Assembly (NCBI GenBank): GCA_002746275.1
Contig: NVWR01000001.1
Span: 451,767-458,781, forward strand
DNA from: Rhodobiaceae bacterium
Lineage (GTDB): Bacteria; Pseudomonadota; Alphaproteobacteria; Parvibaculales; Parvibaculaceae
Direction: 5' to 3'
DNA: 7,015 nt
Shown: positions 1 through 5,433 of the stretch, piece by piece
How positions within the stretch are numbered: position 1 is the stretch's first letter
Layout of the letters: the number at the start of each line of letters is the position of its first letter
Made by a program: the position numbers and the translations under genes
Notes under the pieces: generated by a model
What the model was told of the DNA's origin: nothing
Database searches by the model: none
What the model saw: the letters and a program-made list of their open reading frames with translations, nothing else

Positions 1-1
1 G

Positions 2-235
2 ATGCCCAATACCTTCCCCCCACGAAATATTGGCCTCACCGCCGTTGAAGTCACCACAATGTTGCAGAATTTGGGTTTCAACTGGCTGGATGTTGAGTTT
101 GTGCTGGAGCTTTCCCCCCACCACAGCTCATCAGGCCAAACGTACTATCCGCTTTATCACCTGCAACGCTTCATCAACCGGGCGTACTGGTTGGCCGAAG
201 AACCACTAGATGAGGCTTTGCCCACCGCCGCCTAA
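2..235 (+). CDS. Hypothetical protein, possibly the 3' part of a longer gene
   Basis: This 77-residue reading frame begins with an ATG at the second base of the window, so its ribosome binding site cannot be seen and it may be the end of a longer gene. I do not recognise the family. The product looks soluble: it has alternating hydrophobic and polar residues, several aromatics (FNWLDVEF, YYPLYHLQRF, RAYWLAEE) and no membrane segment. Its TAA stop (233-235) overlaps the TAG stop of the opposite-strand hydrolase (232-234), so the two genes converge with no room for a separate terminator. Composition is less repetitive and less Arg/Pro-biased than the antisense shadow frames nearby, which is the main reason to accept it as real. 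Confidence 0.5.
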   Translation: MPNTFPPRNIGLTAVEVTTMLQNLGFNWLDVEFVLELSPHHSSSGQTYYPLYHLQRFINRAYWLAEEPLDEALPTAA

Positions 236-1131
236 TGCACCGCCGGGAAGTGTTGGGCAAGAAATCCAAGCATGGCGGAGGCTATTTTTTCCGGCTGTTC
301 GGGAAACAATGCATGGCCAGCATTTTCGATTTCGACAACAGTGATCCGATCGCCGAACTCTTGCTTCAACAGCACAGCCGTGTGTTCCGGTGGCGCGATT
401 GTGTCATCCATAGCCTGGACGACGAGCAGTGGGGCCGTGCCCCCTTTCCACCACTCACCAACCGGCGTATTGCGCGTCACAGCCCCTTGAAGCCGTCCGG
501 TCTGAAGGCTCCAGCCTCCCATCCAATAATCCGGAATAGGATTGTCGCCACTAAAGAATGCCAACCGGACTTCCATGGCACGCCACCAGTCCGGCATGAA
601 AGTCCAGAAGCTGCGCAAAAGCGCCTTATTGATCCGCGGCGCAATGGCCACCTTACCTCCTGCCGCAGCCAGGATCGTGGCCGCAACCCGTTCCGGATAA
701 TCAGTCGCATAGGTTCGGGCAATTCGGTTTCCGAAGGCATGCCCCAAAATGACGATCTGCTCGCCAGCGGGTACCTCCGCTTCAACGATCTCGTGCACAC
801 CGCGCGCCAAGTCGTGTTGAGTCAGCCCCTTGATCTCCAAAAGAGTGCTGGTGCCAACACCGGAGGGATCAATGGCAATTGTCCGATACCCTGCCGCGTT
901 GAGCGCCAAAACAAGTTCGTTGAAATCGCTGGCCGCACGCCCCGCACTGGCCAGCAATACAATCGTGGGGCCCGTGCCAGCGACATAGTAGCCCTGGGTG
1001 GCTTCAGCACCGACAAGGTCACGTGCCTTGCCAACCGCCGGGCGTGGCGGCGAAGCCGATAACCACAGATACAGACCACTCGTTCCTATTATGGCAACAA
1101 GCCCCATTAATCCTCGAACCAGCCAGCGCAT
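232..1131 (-). CDS. Alpha/beta hydrolase-fold protein, membrane-anchored, nucleophile Ser replaced by Ala
   Basis: The 299-residue product has the layout of an alpha/beta hydrolase. Residues about 4-24 form one hydrophobic segment, probably a signal anchor placing the domain in the periplasm. Strand and oxyanion region are seen at TIVLLASAGR (56-65), then YRTIAIDPSGVGTS (82-95). The nucleophile elbow is ILGHAFG (128-134), with Ala132 (GCC, complement of 736-738) where GxSxG families carry Ser. The acid is likely Asp242 or Asp243 (VVQAMDDTIAPPEH) and the base His273 (NAGHALFPEQP), both in the expected places. An aromatic cap-like region (FWTFMPDWWRAMEVR) lies between. The start at 1131 is preceded by an AGGGGG Shine-Dalgarno-like stretch. 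Loss of the Ser suggests either a non-catalytic protein or a different mechanism. I recall related proteobacterial proteins with GHAFGN, so this may be a family trait, but that is memory and not a search. The substrate is unknown. Confidence 0.85.
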   Translation of the reverse strand: MRWLVRGLMGLVAIIGTSGLYLWLSASPPRPAVGKARDLVGAEATQGYYVAGTGPTIVLLASAGRAASDFNELVLALNAAGYRTIAIDPSGVGTSTLLEIKGLTQHDLARGVHEIVEAEVPAGEQIVILGHAFGNRIARTYATDYPERVAATILAAAGGKVAIAPRINKALLRSFWTFMPDWWRAMEVRLAFFSGDNPIPDYWMGGWSLQTGRLQGAVTRNTPVGEWWKGGTAPLLVVQAMDDTIAPPEHTAVLLKQEFGDRITVVEIENAGHALFPEQPEKIASAMLGFLAQHFPAVH

Positions 1132-1208
1132 GAAGTCCCCCTCTTAGTTGAGGGTTAGTCTAGGGGGGTAATCTTTCCATCGCCACTCTGGATGAACGCG
1201 CACCGACG

Positions 1209-1231
1209 CTGTTCGCTGTCTAGGCGAACAG
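1209..1231. repeat. Perfect 8-bp inverted repeat between hydrolase and tRNA-Pro
   Basis: CTGTTCGC (1209-1216) and GCGAACAG (1224-1231) form a perfect 8-bp stem with a 7-nt loop. It lies downstream of the minus-strand tRNA-Pro and upstream of the minus-strand hydrolase, so it could end the tRNA transcript or protect its 3' end before trimming. There is no T-run immediately after the stem on the minus strand, so it is not a canonical intrinsic terminator. A smaller CAAAA/TTTTG hairpin sits between it and the tRNA. The structure is certain; its role is a guess. Confidence 0.4.
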
Positions 1232-1262
1232 ATCCAAATCAAAATGCTTTTGGGAAGATAAC

Positions 1263-1339
1263 TGGTCGGGGCAGTAAGATTCGAACTTACGACCCCCTGG
1301 TCCCAAACCAGGTGCGCTACCAGGCTGCGCCATGCCCCG
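1263..1339 (-). tRNA. tRNA-Pro (anticodon UGG)
   Basis: Read on the minus strand, this is a full 77-nt cloverleaf. The acceptor stem CGGGGCA pairs with TGCCCCG, followed by discriminator A and an encoded CCA (complement of 1263-1265). The D stem is GCGC/GCGC around AGCCTGGTA, and the anticodon stem is CCTGG/CCAGG around the loop TTTGGGA, which places TGG at positions 34-36. The variable loop is GGGTC, and the T stem GTAAG/CTTAC encloses TTCGAAT. Anticodon UGG reads CCA and, by wobble, other proline codons. It lies 54 nt beyond the thioesterase stop on the same strand, so it could be cotranscribed or use its own promoter. No integrase or duplicated 3' end is visible, so there is no sign that it serves as an attachment site here. 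Confidence 0.97.
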
Positions 1340-1347
1340 ACGGCGTC

Positions 1348-1376
1348 TTGTTAGCGCTCCTTGCGCTCATACGCAA
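1348..1376 (-). promoter_or_regulatory. Possible sigma-70-type promoter for tRNA-Pro
   Basis: On the minus strand, TTGCGT (complement of 1371-1376) and TAACAA (complement of 1348-1353) are separated by 17 nt, and the -10-like box ends 8 nt before the first tRNA base. The spacing is right, but each box matches the consensus at only about half of its positions. It would give a very short 5' leader, which is common for tRNA genes. Confidence 0.3.
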
Positions 1377-1393
1377 CGACGAAATTTAGTTAA

Positions 1394-1840
1394 TTACGAC
1401 GGATCGGCATCAACCTGCTTGTGACGCGTCATTAACTTAAAAATCCCCGTCGCTTTCATCACGGATCGAGAGCCAACAAGAAGCTCTGCTTCACAAAACG
1501 CGACGGAACGGGTGGCCTTGGTGACCCATGCGGTCCCCTCCAACCACTCGCCTGCGCGCGCCGAAGAGAGAAAGTCCGAGTTCATGCGCACCGTCAACGC
1601 CACGGTTCTGGTCTCCAAATAGACCGCCGTCCCCAAAAGACCATCAGCGAAGGCCATCAACATGCCGCCATGGGTGATGCCGCGCGAATTGCAGTGGCGT
1701 TTTTGGACCCGCACCCCGTGCCAGAACCCATTTTCGGTGGTTTTATGGAAAAAGGGGCCATTGTGGCTCGTGTAAGGGCCTCGCATTGTCGACCGTTGAA
1801 ACCCGGTTGGCGGGTTCAACGGCATGTCTTCTTCGTCCAT
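1394..1840 (-). CDS. PaaI-family hotdog-fold thioesterase
   Basis: The 148-residue product matches small hotdog-fold acyl-CoA thioesterases of the PaaI/YbgC-like group, which hydrolyse acyl- or aryl-CoA thioesters in the cytoplasm. The diagnostic segment is CNSRGITHGGMLMAFADG (50-67). It carries Asn51, the HGG turn at 57-59, which binds the thioester carbonyl at the end of the long helix, and Asp66 as the probable catalytic carboxylate. After it come the expected strands VALTVRMNSDFLSSARAGEW and RSVAFCEAELLVG. Length is normal for the family. The start is uncertain: Met1 (1840) has a weak Shine-Dalgarno, while Met6 (1825) has GAAGAAG just upstream, and conserved sequence begins only after residue 25. 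A bulged inverted repeat (1795-1820) overlaps codons 8-16 and could form a hairpin near the translation start. Substrate and pathway cannot be told from context. Confidence 0.85.
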   Translation of the reverse strand: MDEEDMPLNPPTGFQRSTMRGPYTSHNGPFFHKTTENGFWHGVRVQKRHCNSRGITHGGMLMAFADGLLGTAVYLETRTVALTVRMNSDFLSSARAGEWLEGTAWVTKATRSVAFCEAELLVGSRSVMKATGIFKLMTRHKQVDADPS

Positions 1841-2016
1841 TTGTCCAACTTTTGATTTGGAGGCTTCTATTTTGGGGAACGTCCCTCTTCCGCAAGGATT
1901 CTGTCATCGCGAATATTTGGTGCACAAGGTACAAAAACGCACCTAGCTGCGGGCAGCCCAGAGGCTCCACCCAAGAACTATCAAATTTAGTTGATCGCTG
2001 AAAACAGCAAAAAAAC

Positions 2017-2571
2017 CTAATTTGGGGTCTCAAATTTGATGTCAGCGGATATTTCCGCGACCATGAGCCCCTTCGGACCCTCGCCGAATCGCACGCTGAC
2101 GACCTGTCCGGGAACAAGCTCGCGGATTCCAAATCGCCGCAATGTCTCCATATGGACAAAAATATCGGGAGTTCCGTCACCCCGGGTAACAAACCCGTAG
2201 CCGCGTGCGCGGTTGAACCACTTCACCGTTGCCGGCTCAAATTCACCGATCGGGACGACGGCGGTCTCCGGACTGCGATCAACATCGCGAATGGTCGATG
2301 TTCGGATCGCCGTACTGTCATCTATTTCTATAATTCGGGATGCCTGCAGGCCCTTTGTCCTTTGCACGGCCTCACAAACAATGCCTGTGCCCTCTTCAAG
2401 GTGCTCCCGACCAAACTGACGTAAACACGACGAATGTATAAGGACATCTGTCGACCCGTCATCAGGAACCAAAAAACCGTAGCCTTTTACGGAATCAAAC
2501 CATTTAACAATACCGGTCACTTCGACCGTTGTCTCGGGAGTTTCCCCGGAGGTTTCGAATCGTTCTTCCAT
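2017..2571 (-). CDS. Double cold-shock-domain nucleic-acid-binding protein
   Basis: The 184-residue product carries two cold-shock domains that bind single-stranded RNA or DNA. Domain 1 (about 18-83) has KWF (23-25), RNP1-like KGYGFL (29-34) and RNP2-like VLIH (43-46). Domain 2 (about 113-175) has KWF (117-119), RGYGFV (124-129) and IFVH (137-140). A polar linker of about 30 residues joins them. Tandem-domain proteins of this size are common in Alphaproteobacteria and are usually cold- or growth-phase-regulated RNA chaperones. The frame stays open up to 2841, but I chose the ATG at 2569-2571. It gives the usual length, has a G-rich GGGGTGGGG stretch directly upstream, and the extra 90 codons have no cold-shock similarity and an unnatural composition. 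A GTG two codons earlier is an alternative start. The gene diverges from the Mrp operon. Confidence 0.9.
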   Translation of the reverse strand: MEERFETSGETPETTVEVTGIVKWFDSVKGYGFLVPDDGSTDVLIHSSCLRQFGREHLEEGTGIVCEAVQRTKGLQASRIIEIDDSTAIRTSTIRDVDRSPETAVVPIGEFEPATVKWFNRARGYGFVTRGDGTPDIFVHMETLRRFGIRELVPGQVVSVRFGEGPKGLMVAEISADIKFETPN

Positions 2572-2903
2572 CCCCACCCCGATCCTGATGCAACCGTGTT
2601 TCGCAATTTGAGTGAATACACCCAACTTCCGGTTGCTCAGGTCGTCCTCTAAAATCGACCATGCCCCCCACAGGCAAGGATTAACTATACAGAATTTTCG
2701 TCTTTGATGAAACCCAACCTTACCACTTTTAGATCTAGACCAATTTCTACGGTCTGCGACTTGCGAGCATCCGGTTGAGCGACTAGAAAAAGACATACAT
2801 TCTTTGTGGAGGCTCTCAATAAAATCACGAGTCTTCAACACATCCCCAGTCGTATGCGAACGGAGGTTTCCCTCTCTGATTGCATCGCTGCGAAAGTCAA
2901 AAT
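2572..2903. other. Non-coding divergent region between the cold-shock gene and the Mrp operon
   Basis: This stretch of about 330 bp should hold the promoters of both divergent transcripts. The half next to the cold-shock gene probably forms its 5' leader. That leader contains a small inverted repeat, GGTCG (2640-2644) with CGACC (2656-2660), and cold-shock mRNAs often have structured leaders. On the plus strand I find no convincing -35/-10 pair for the Mrp operon; the best candidate (TTGAGC at 2775-2780 with TACATT at 2796-2801) has too short a spacer. The sequence is more AT-rich than the flanking genes, and the minus-strand frame remaining open through it appears fortuitous. Confidence 0.5.
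2684..2689 (-). promoter_or_regulatory. Candidate -10 box for the cold-shock gene
   Basis: On the minus strand this reads TATAGT, five of six matches to TATAAT, within an AT-rich stretch. Transcription from it would begin near 2677 and leave a leader of about 100 nt before the ATG at 2571. No good -35 box lies at 16-18 nt spacing (TTTCAT is at 17). If it is the promoter, it excludes the upstream start at 2841. Confidence 0.25.
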
Positions 2904-3383
2904 ATGAGTCACGCGATTAGCATGGTGTTTGGTCTGTTCGGACTCTGGCTTTTACTGTCAGGGTTTTACGACAATGCGTTGCTGTTAGGATTCGGCGTCG
3001 CGTCCTGCCTTGTGTGCGTTTACATCGCCGCTCGCATGGAGGTTGTGGACCATGAATCCATGCCGCTGCAGTTCAGGTTAGGCATATTTGGGTACATTTT
3101 TTGGCTAACTCGCGAGATAGGCAAAGCAAACTGGGCAGTCACTAAAGTAATCCTCTCGCCACGACTATCTATTCAGCAGCGCATGATCCATGTATCGGCC
3201 ACACAGAGTACCGACGTTGGCAAGGTGACATTCGCAAATTCAATCACACTGACGCCCGGAACAATCACGGTAGAGACTGATAAGGATGGATTTTTGGTTC
3301 ACGCACTAACCGATGACGCCGCTGATCATGCCGCCTTGGCTGACATGGGCGCGCGCGTCAGCGCTGTGGAGAGCAGAACCTGA
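2904..3383 (+). CDS. mrpE: Mrp/Mnh cation/proton antiporter subunit E
   Basis: The 159-residue product is the MrpE (MnhE/PhaE) subunit of the multisubunit Na+(K+)/H+ antiporter. It is a small inner-membrane subunit needed for assembly and full activity rather than one of the proton-channel-like subunits. Hydrophobic segments lie at about 7-20 and 25-43, with another near 58-68. They are followed by a soluble domain with the family signature ANSITLTPGTITVE (111-124) and the downstream DGFLVHAL. The start chosen is ATG 2904, which gives the usual family length and places the first helix right after a short N-terminus. A TTG at 2880 would add eight residues with no family character. The Shine-Dalgarno is poor (GAAAG). 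The gene is first in the operon, and its TGA overlaps the ATG of mrpF by one base (TGATG). Confidence 0.93.
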   Translation: MSHAISMVFGLFGLWLLLSGFYDNALLLGFGVASCLVCVYIAARMEVVDHESMPLQFRLGIFGYIFWLTREIGKANWAVTKVILSPRLSIQQRMIHVSATQSTDVGKVTFANSITLTPGTITVETDKDGFLVHALTDDAADHAALADMGARVSAVESRT

Positions 3384-3661
3384 TGTTTGTCGCAGCTATC
3401 ACGGCCGTCTTTATAAGCATGGCTCTTATTCTCATCCGCGCGATGGCCGGTCCAACGCTCTATGACCGGGTGCTGGCGGTAAACGCGTTTGGCACTGTGA
3501 CCGTCTTGATGATCGGGCTGATTGGTTTTGTAACCGACCGTCCGGATTTTCTGGATATCGCCCTTCTCTATGCACTCATCAATTTCGTCGGCACCATCGC
3601 CATTCTGAAATTCTTCCGATACCGCGGTCTGGGACGCAGCACGGCGGACGCATCCGAATGA
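3383..3661 (+). CDS. mrpF: Mrp/Mnh cation/proton antiporter subunit F
   Basis: The 92-residue product is MrpF (MnhF/PhaF), a three-helix membrane subunit with segments at about 3-21, 33-51 and 58-77. The family motif RAMAGPTLYDRV (19-30), with its Gly-Pro turn and the Asp28-Arg29 pair, and DFLDIALLYALINFVG (55-70) are clear. Length is typical. MrpF packs with MrpE and MrpG at one end of the complex. GGAG lies about 11 nt before the start. The ATG overlaps the mrpE stop by one base, and its own TGA overlaps the mrpG ATG (ATGA), consistent with coupled translation and fixed stoichiometry. Confidence 0.94.
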   Translation: MFVAAITAVFISMALILIRAMAGPTLYDRVLAVNAFGTVTVLMIGLIGFVTDRPDFLDIALLYALINFVGTIAILKFFRYRGLGRSTADASE

Positions 3662-4005
3662 TGGACCTTGCCCTCGACATAGCCAGTTGGGTTTCATTTG
3701 CTCTTGGCGCTTTCTTTCTAATCGTGGGAGCTGTCGGCATGATCCGTCTGCCGGATTTCTGGTCCAGGCTCCACGGTGCCGGCATTATCGACACCGCTGG
3801 CGCAGAGCTCATCTTGCTCGGCATGGCATTTCAGGCTGGCTTGACCCAGACGACAATCAAACTGGCGCTGATCGGGCTGTTCCTTTTCCTGACGAGCCCA
3901 ACGGGCACGCACGCGGTCGCCAATGCCGCGCACGTCGCGGGCCTTCGCCCGCTTGGCCAAATCAAAGATGACGAAAAACCGACGACTGAAGGAGACGCGT
4001 CATAG
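3658..4005 (+). CDS. mrpG: Mrp/Mnh cation/proton antiporter subunit G
   Basis: The 115-residue product is MrpG (MnhG/PhaG), a three-helix subunit with segments at about 9-29, 44-61 and 66-82. The hallmark GMIRLPDFWSRLHGAG (27-42) and the TSPTGTHAVANAA segment (79-91) identify it firmly. A polar tail of about 20 residues follows. Two adjacent ATGs (3658 and 3661) are possible starts; the first gives the four-base ATGA overlap with mrpF. The gene ends TCA TAG (4000-4005), in the region where the next gene should begin. A G instead of C at 4001 would give an earlier TGA stop and, in the other frame, a GTG start, so this junction deserves attention. Confidence 0.94.
   Translation: MMDLALDIASWVSFALGAFFLIVGAVGMIRLPDFWSRLHGAGIIDTAGAELILLGMAFQAGLTQTTIKLALIGLFLFLTSPTGTHAVANAAHVAGLRPLGQIKDDEKPTTEGDAS
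3989..3994 (+). promoter_or_regulatory. Shine-Dalgarno AAGGAG for the MbhD/MbhE-like gene
   Basis: AAGGAG lies inside the end of mrpG, 7 nt before ATA (4002) and 4 nt before GTC (3999), but 67 nt before the first in-frame ATG (4062). It is among the strongest Shine-Dalgarno sequences in the operon. Its position indicates that translation of the next gene begins near 4000 and not at 4062. Confidence 0.55.
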
Positions 4006-4061
4006 AAGCCTATATTGACATCATTCTCTTCGCCCTCCTTATCATCACCGCTCTGGCGATC
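3999..4061 (+). other. Probable coding N-terminal extension of the MbhD/MbhE-like gene, lacking a canonical start
   Basis: In frame with the gene that follows, these bases encode (V)IEAYIDIILFALLIITALAI, a typical first transmembrane helix for MbhD-like proteins, many of which begin MIE. The in-frame stop at 3987-3989 limits the possible start to 3990-4061, and no ATG, GTG or TTG occurs there; the only near-cognate codons of note are GTC (3999), ATA (4002), ATT (4014, 4023) and CTG (4053). ATA at 4002 would overlap the mrpG stop as ATAG, mimicking the four-base overlaps elsewhere in the operon. Coding character is strongly supported; which codon starts it is open. Confidence 0.65.
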
Positions 4062-4562
4062 ATGGTGCTGCGCGATCTTTTCGCGGCCGTCATGTTATCT
4101 GGCGTTTTCAGTCTGCTATCTGCGGGGCTCTTTGTGGCGCTCGACGCGGTGGACGTTGCCTTTACCGAAGCTGCCGTAGGCGCGGGCATCTCGACGGTGC
4201 TCATGCTCGGTACCATGGCGTTCACAAGCCGAACGGAAAAACCACCGCAACATTCGCGCGCCCTTCCCATTTTGGTGGTTGTCGTCACGGGCGCGGCGCT
4301 GATCTATGGCACCGCTGATCTGCCACCGTTCGGCTCTCCCGACACCCCCGTTCAGCTCCACGTCGCACCAGAATATATTGAACGCACACCACACGAGATC
4401 GGACTGCCCAACATCGTAACTGCCGTGCTGGCAAGCTACCGTGGCTTTGACACACTTGGCGAAACAACGGTCATCTTTACCGCAGGCATTGCCGTCATTG
4501 TTCTGCTTCACCGCTCCAGTGGTCGTCGCCGCAAAGAAGATGAGGACGAAGAAGAAGCCTGA
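4062..4562 (+). CDS. MrpA C-terminal-like subunit (MbhD + MbhE domains) of the antiporter
   Basis: This protein corresponds to the C-terminal part of large MrpA, carried as a separate gene. The MbhD-like part (DUF4040-type) includes RDLFAAVMLSGVFSLLSAGL and DAVDVAFTEAAVGAGIST, whose membrane Glu (36 counted from ATG 4062, 56 if translated from 4002) is a candidate proton- or cation-path residue. The MbhE-like part includes NIVTAVLASYRGFDTLGETT, with the conserved Arg, Asp and Glu, and a last helix. The protein ends in a highly charged tail (RRRKEDEDEEEA). ATG 4062 is the first canonical start and gives 166 residues, but it removes the first helix; a start near 4002 would give about 186, which fits the family better. 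The TGA overlaps the mrpB ATG by one base. The NuoL-like N-terminal part of MrpA is not in the window and is expected downstream. Confidence 0.9.
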   Translation: MVLRDLFAAVMLSGVFSLLSAGLFVALDAVDVAFTEAAVGAGISTVLMLGTMAFTSRTEKPPQHSRALPILVVVVTGAALIYGTADLPPFGSPDTPVQLHVAPEYIERTPHEIGLPNIVTAVLASYRGFDTLGETTVIFTAGIAVIVLLHRSSGRRRKEDEDEEEA

Positions 4563-5005
4563 TGGAACACCACTTCATTCTCAGAGTTATTTCCAAAATG
4601 CTGATCCCGCCGATCATGCTGTACGCGCTCTACGTGCAGTTTCATGGTGACTTTGGGCCGGGCGGTGGTTTTCAGGCCGGCGTCATTTTCGCCGTTGCCT
4701 TCATCCTCTACGCAATTGTGTTCGGCGTTGAAACACTGACCCTCGTGTGCCCACCTGCCGTGCTGCGCGCAGGCATGGCGCTCGGCGTGCTCCTCTATGC
4801 AGGCACCGGCGTCTACTCCCTCTTGAGAGGGTACAATTATCTAGACTACGCCGCCCTCGCAGAGCCAGGCCACGCGGAACATGGACAGCATCTTGGTATT
4901 TTGCTCGTAGAAGGTGGCGTCGGCCTCACGGTCGCCAGTGCCATGATCGCCATTTTTGTAGCCTTCGCATCCCGTTCCCCCGACATCAAGGATACCGACT
5001 GGTAA
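4562..5005 (+). CDS. mrpB: Mrp/Mnh cation/proton antiporter subunit B
   Basis: The 147-residue product is MrpB with an MnhB domain. It has four hydrophobic segments (about 12-27, 38-56, 69-88 and 112-135). The signature HGDFGPGGGFQAGV (28-41) and LGILLVEGGVGLTVASAM (111-128), with membrane Glu117, are diagnostic. A His-rich loop (GHAEHGQH, 103-110) links the last two helices. Length is normal for a stand-alone MrpB. Its ATG overlaps the stop of the preceding subunit (TGATG), and its TAA overlaps the mrpC ATG (TAATG), placing it firmly inside the coupled operon. Confidence 0.95.
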   Translation: MEHHFILRVISKMLIPPIMLYALYVQFHGDFGPGGGFQAGVIFAVAFILYAIVFGVETLTLVCPPAVLRAGMALGVLLYAGTGVYSLLRGYNYLDYAALAEPGHAEHGQHLGILLVEGGVGLTVASAMIAIFVAFASRSPDIKDTDW

Positions 5006-5430
5006 TGTTGGACACGTTTACGTCGGCTTGGTTTGTCGGCCATTACAATTACTGGATGACCATCGTCTTAATGATGATTGGTCTCTACATCGTCGTGAGC
5101 CGTGGAAATCTGGTAAAGAAAATCATCGGCCTCAACGTGTTCCAAACGTCCGTCTTTATGCTCTATATCTCGATGGGCAAAATTTTCGGGGGCACGGCTC
5201 CCATACTCACGGACAATCCCGATGAGGTCTATTCCAATCCGCTGCCTCACGTTCTGATCCTCACCGCAATTGTGGTTGGCATCGCCACCACAGCGTTGGG
5301 CCTCGCGCTGGTCATTCGTATCCGCGAGCAATACGACACGATTGAGGAAGACGAAATTTTCGATATCGAACAGAAAATGGCCGGGCAGCCCGAAAGCCAT
5401 AGCCCCATTGTGCAGGGTGGAGAACGGTAG
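5005..5430 (+). CDS. mrpC: Mrp/Mnh cation/proton antiporter subunit C (NuoK-like)
   Basis: The 141-residue product is MrpC, the homologue of NuoK of respiratory complex I, with three helices at about 18-32, 41-61 and 81-105. Family segments are NLVKKIIGLNVFQTSVFML (35-53) and NPLPHVLILTAIVVGIATTA (78-97). The frame is open upstream to 4747, but that part is only an Arg-rich shadow of mrpB; ATG 5005 gives the correct N-terminus and a one-base overlap with the mrpB stop. The protein ends in an acidic soluble tail of about 35 residues (IEEDEIFDIEQ and beyond), longer than in compact MrpC proteins. mrpD follows after a 3-nt gap. Confidence 0.95.
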   Translation: MLDTFTSAWFVGHYNYWMTIVLMMIGLYIVVSRGNLVKKIIGLNVFQTSVFMLYISMGKIFGGTAPILTDNPDEVYSNPLPHVLILTAIVVGIATTALGLALVIRIREQYDTIEEDEIFDIEQKMAGQPESHSPIVQGGER

Positions 5431-5433
5431 TTT

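Noticed and set aside
235..1062. Long plus-strand ORF of 275 codons antisense to the hydrolase
   Set aside because: It lies entirely opposite a gene with clear hydrolase motifs, is Arg/Pro-rich without any recognisable domain and is explained by codon bias of the sense gene.
1263..1339. tRNA-Pro as an attachment site for an integrated element
   Set aside because: No integrase, no repeated tRNA 3' end and no foreign-looking gene block is present in the window.
1192..1389. Plus-strand ORF running across the tRNA
   Set aside because: Its middle (SKIRTYDPLVPNQVR) is the familiar spurious translation of a tRNA complement; the tRNA itself explains the sequence.
1933..1958. GC-rich hairpin (1945-1958) with a T-run on the minus strand as cold-shock gene terminator
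   Set aside because: The stem is only five pairs including a G-T pair, and the T-run starts seven bases after it, so support is too weak.
1997..2015. GCTG-AAAA-CAGC hairpin next to a run of seven A as terminator of the cold-shock gene
   Set aside because: On the minus strand the T-run precedes the hairpin instead of following it, and the stem has only four pairs.
3687..3971. Alternative-frame plus-strand ORF inside mrpG
   Set aside because: It is polar, Arg/His/Pro-rich and off-frame; the MrpG motifs in the other frame account for the sequence.
4116..4511. Minus-strand ORF of 131 codons opposite the MbhD/E-like gene
   Set aside because: It has no domain character and mirrors a strongly supported membrane protein gene.
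4747..5004. Upstream extension of mrpC in frame
   Set aside because: The added residues are Arg/His-rich and are an off-frame reading of mrpB; the MrpC family start fits ATG 5005.
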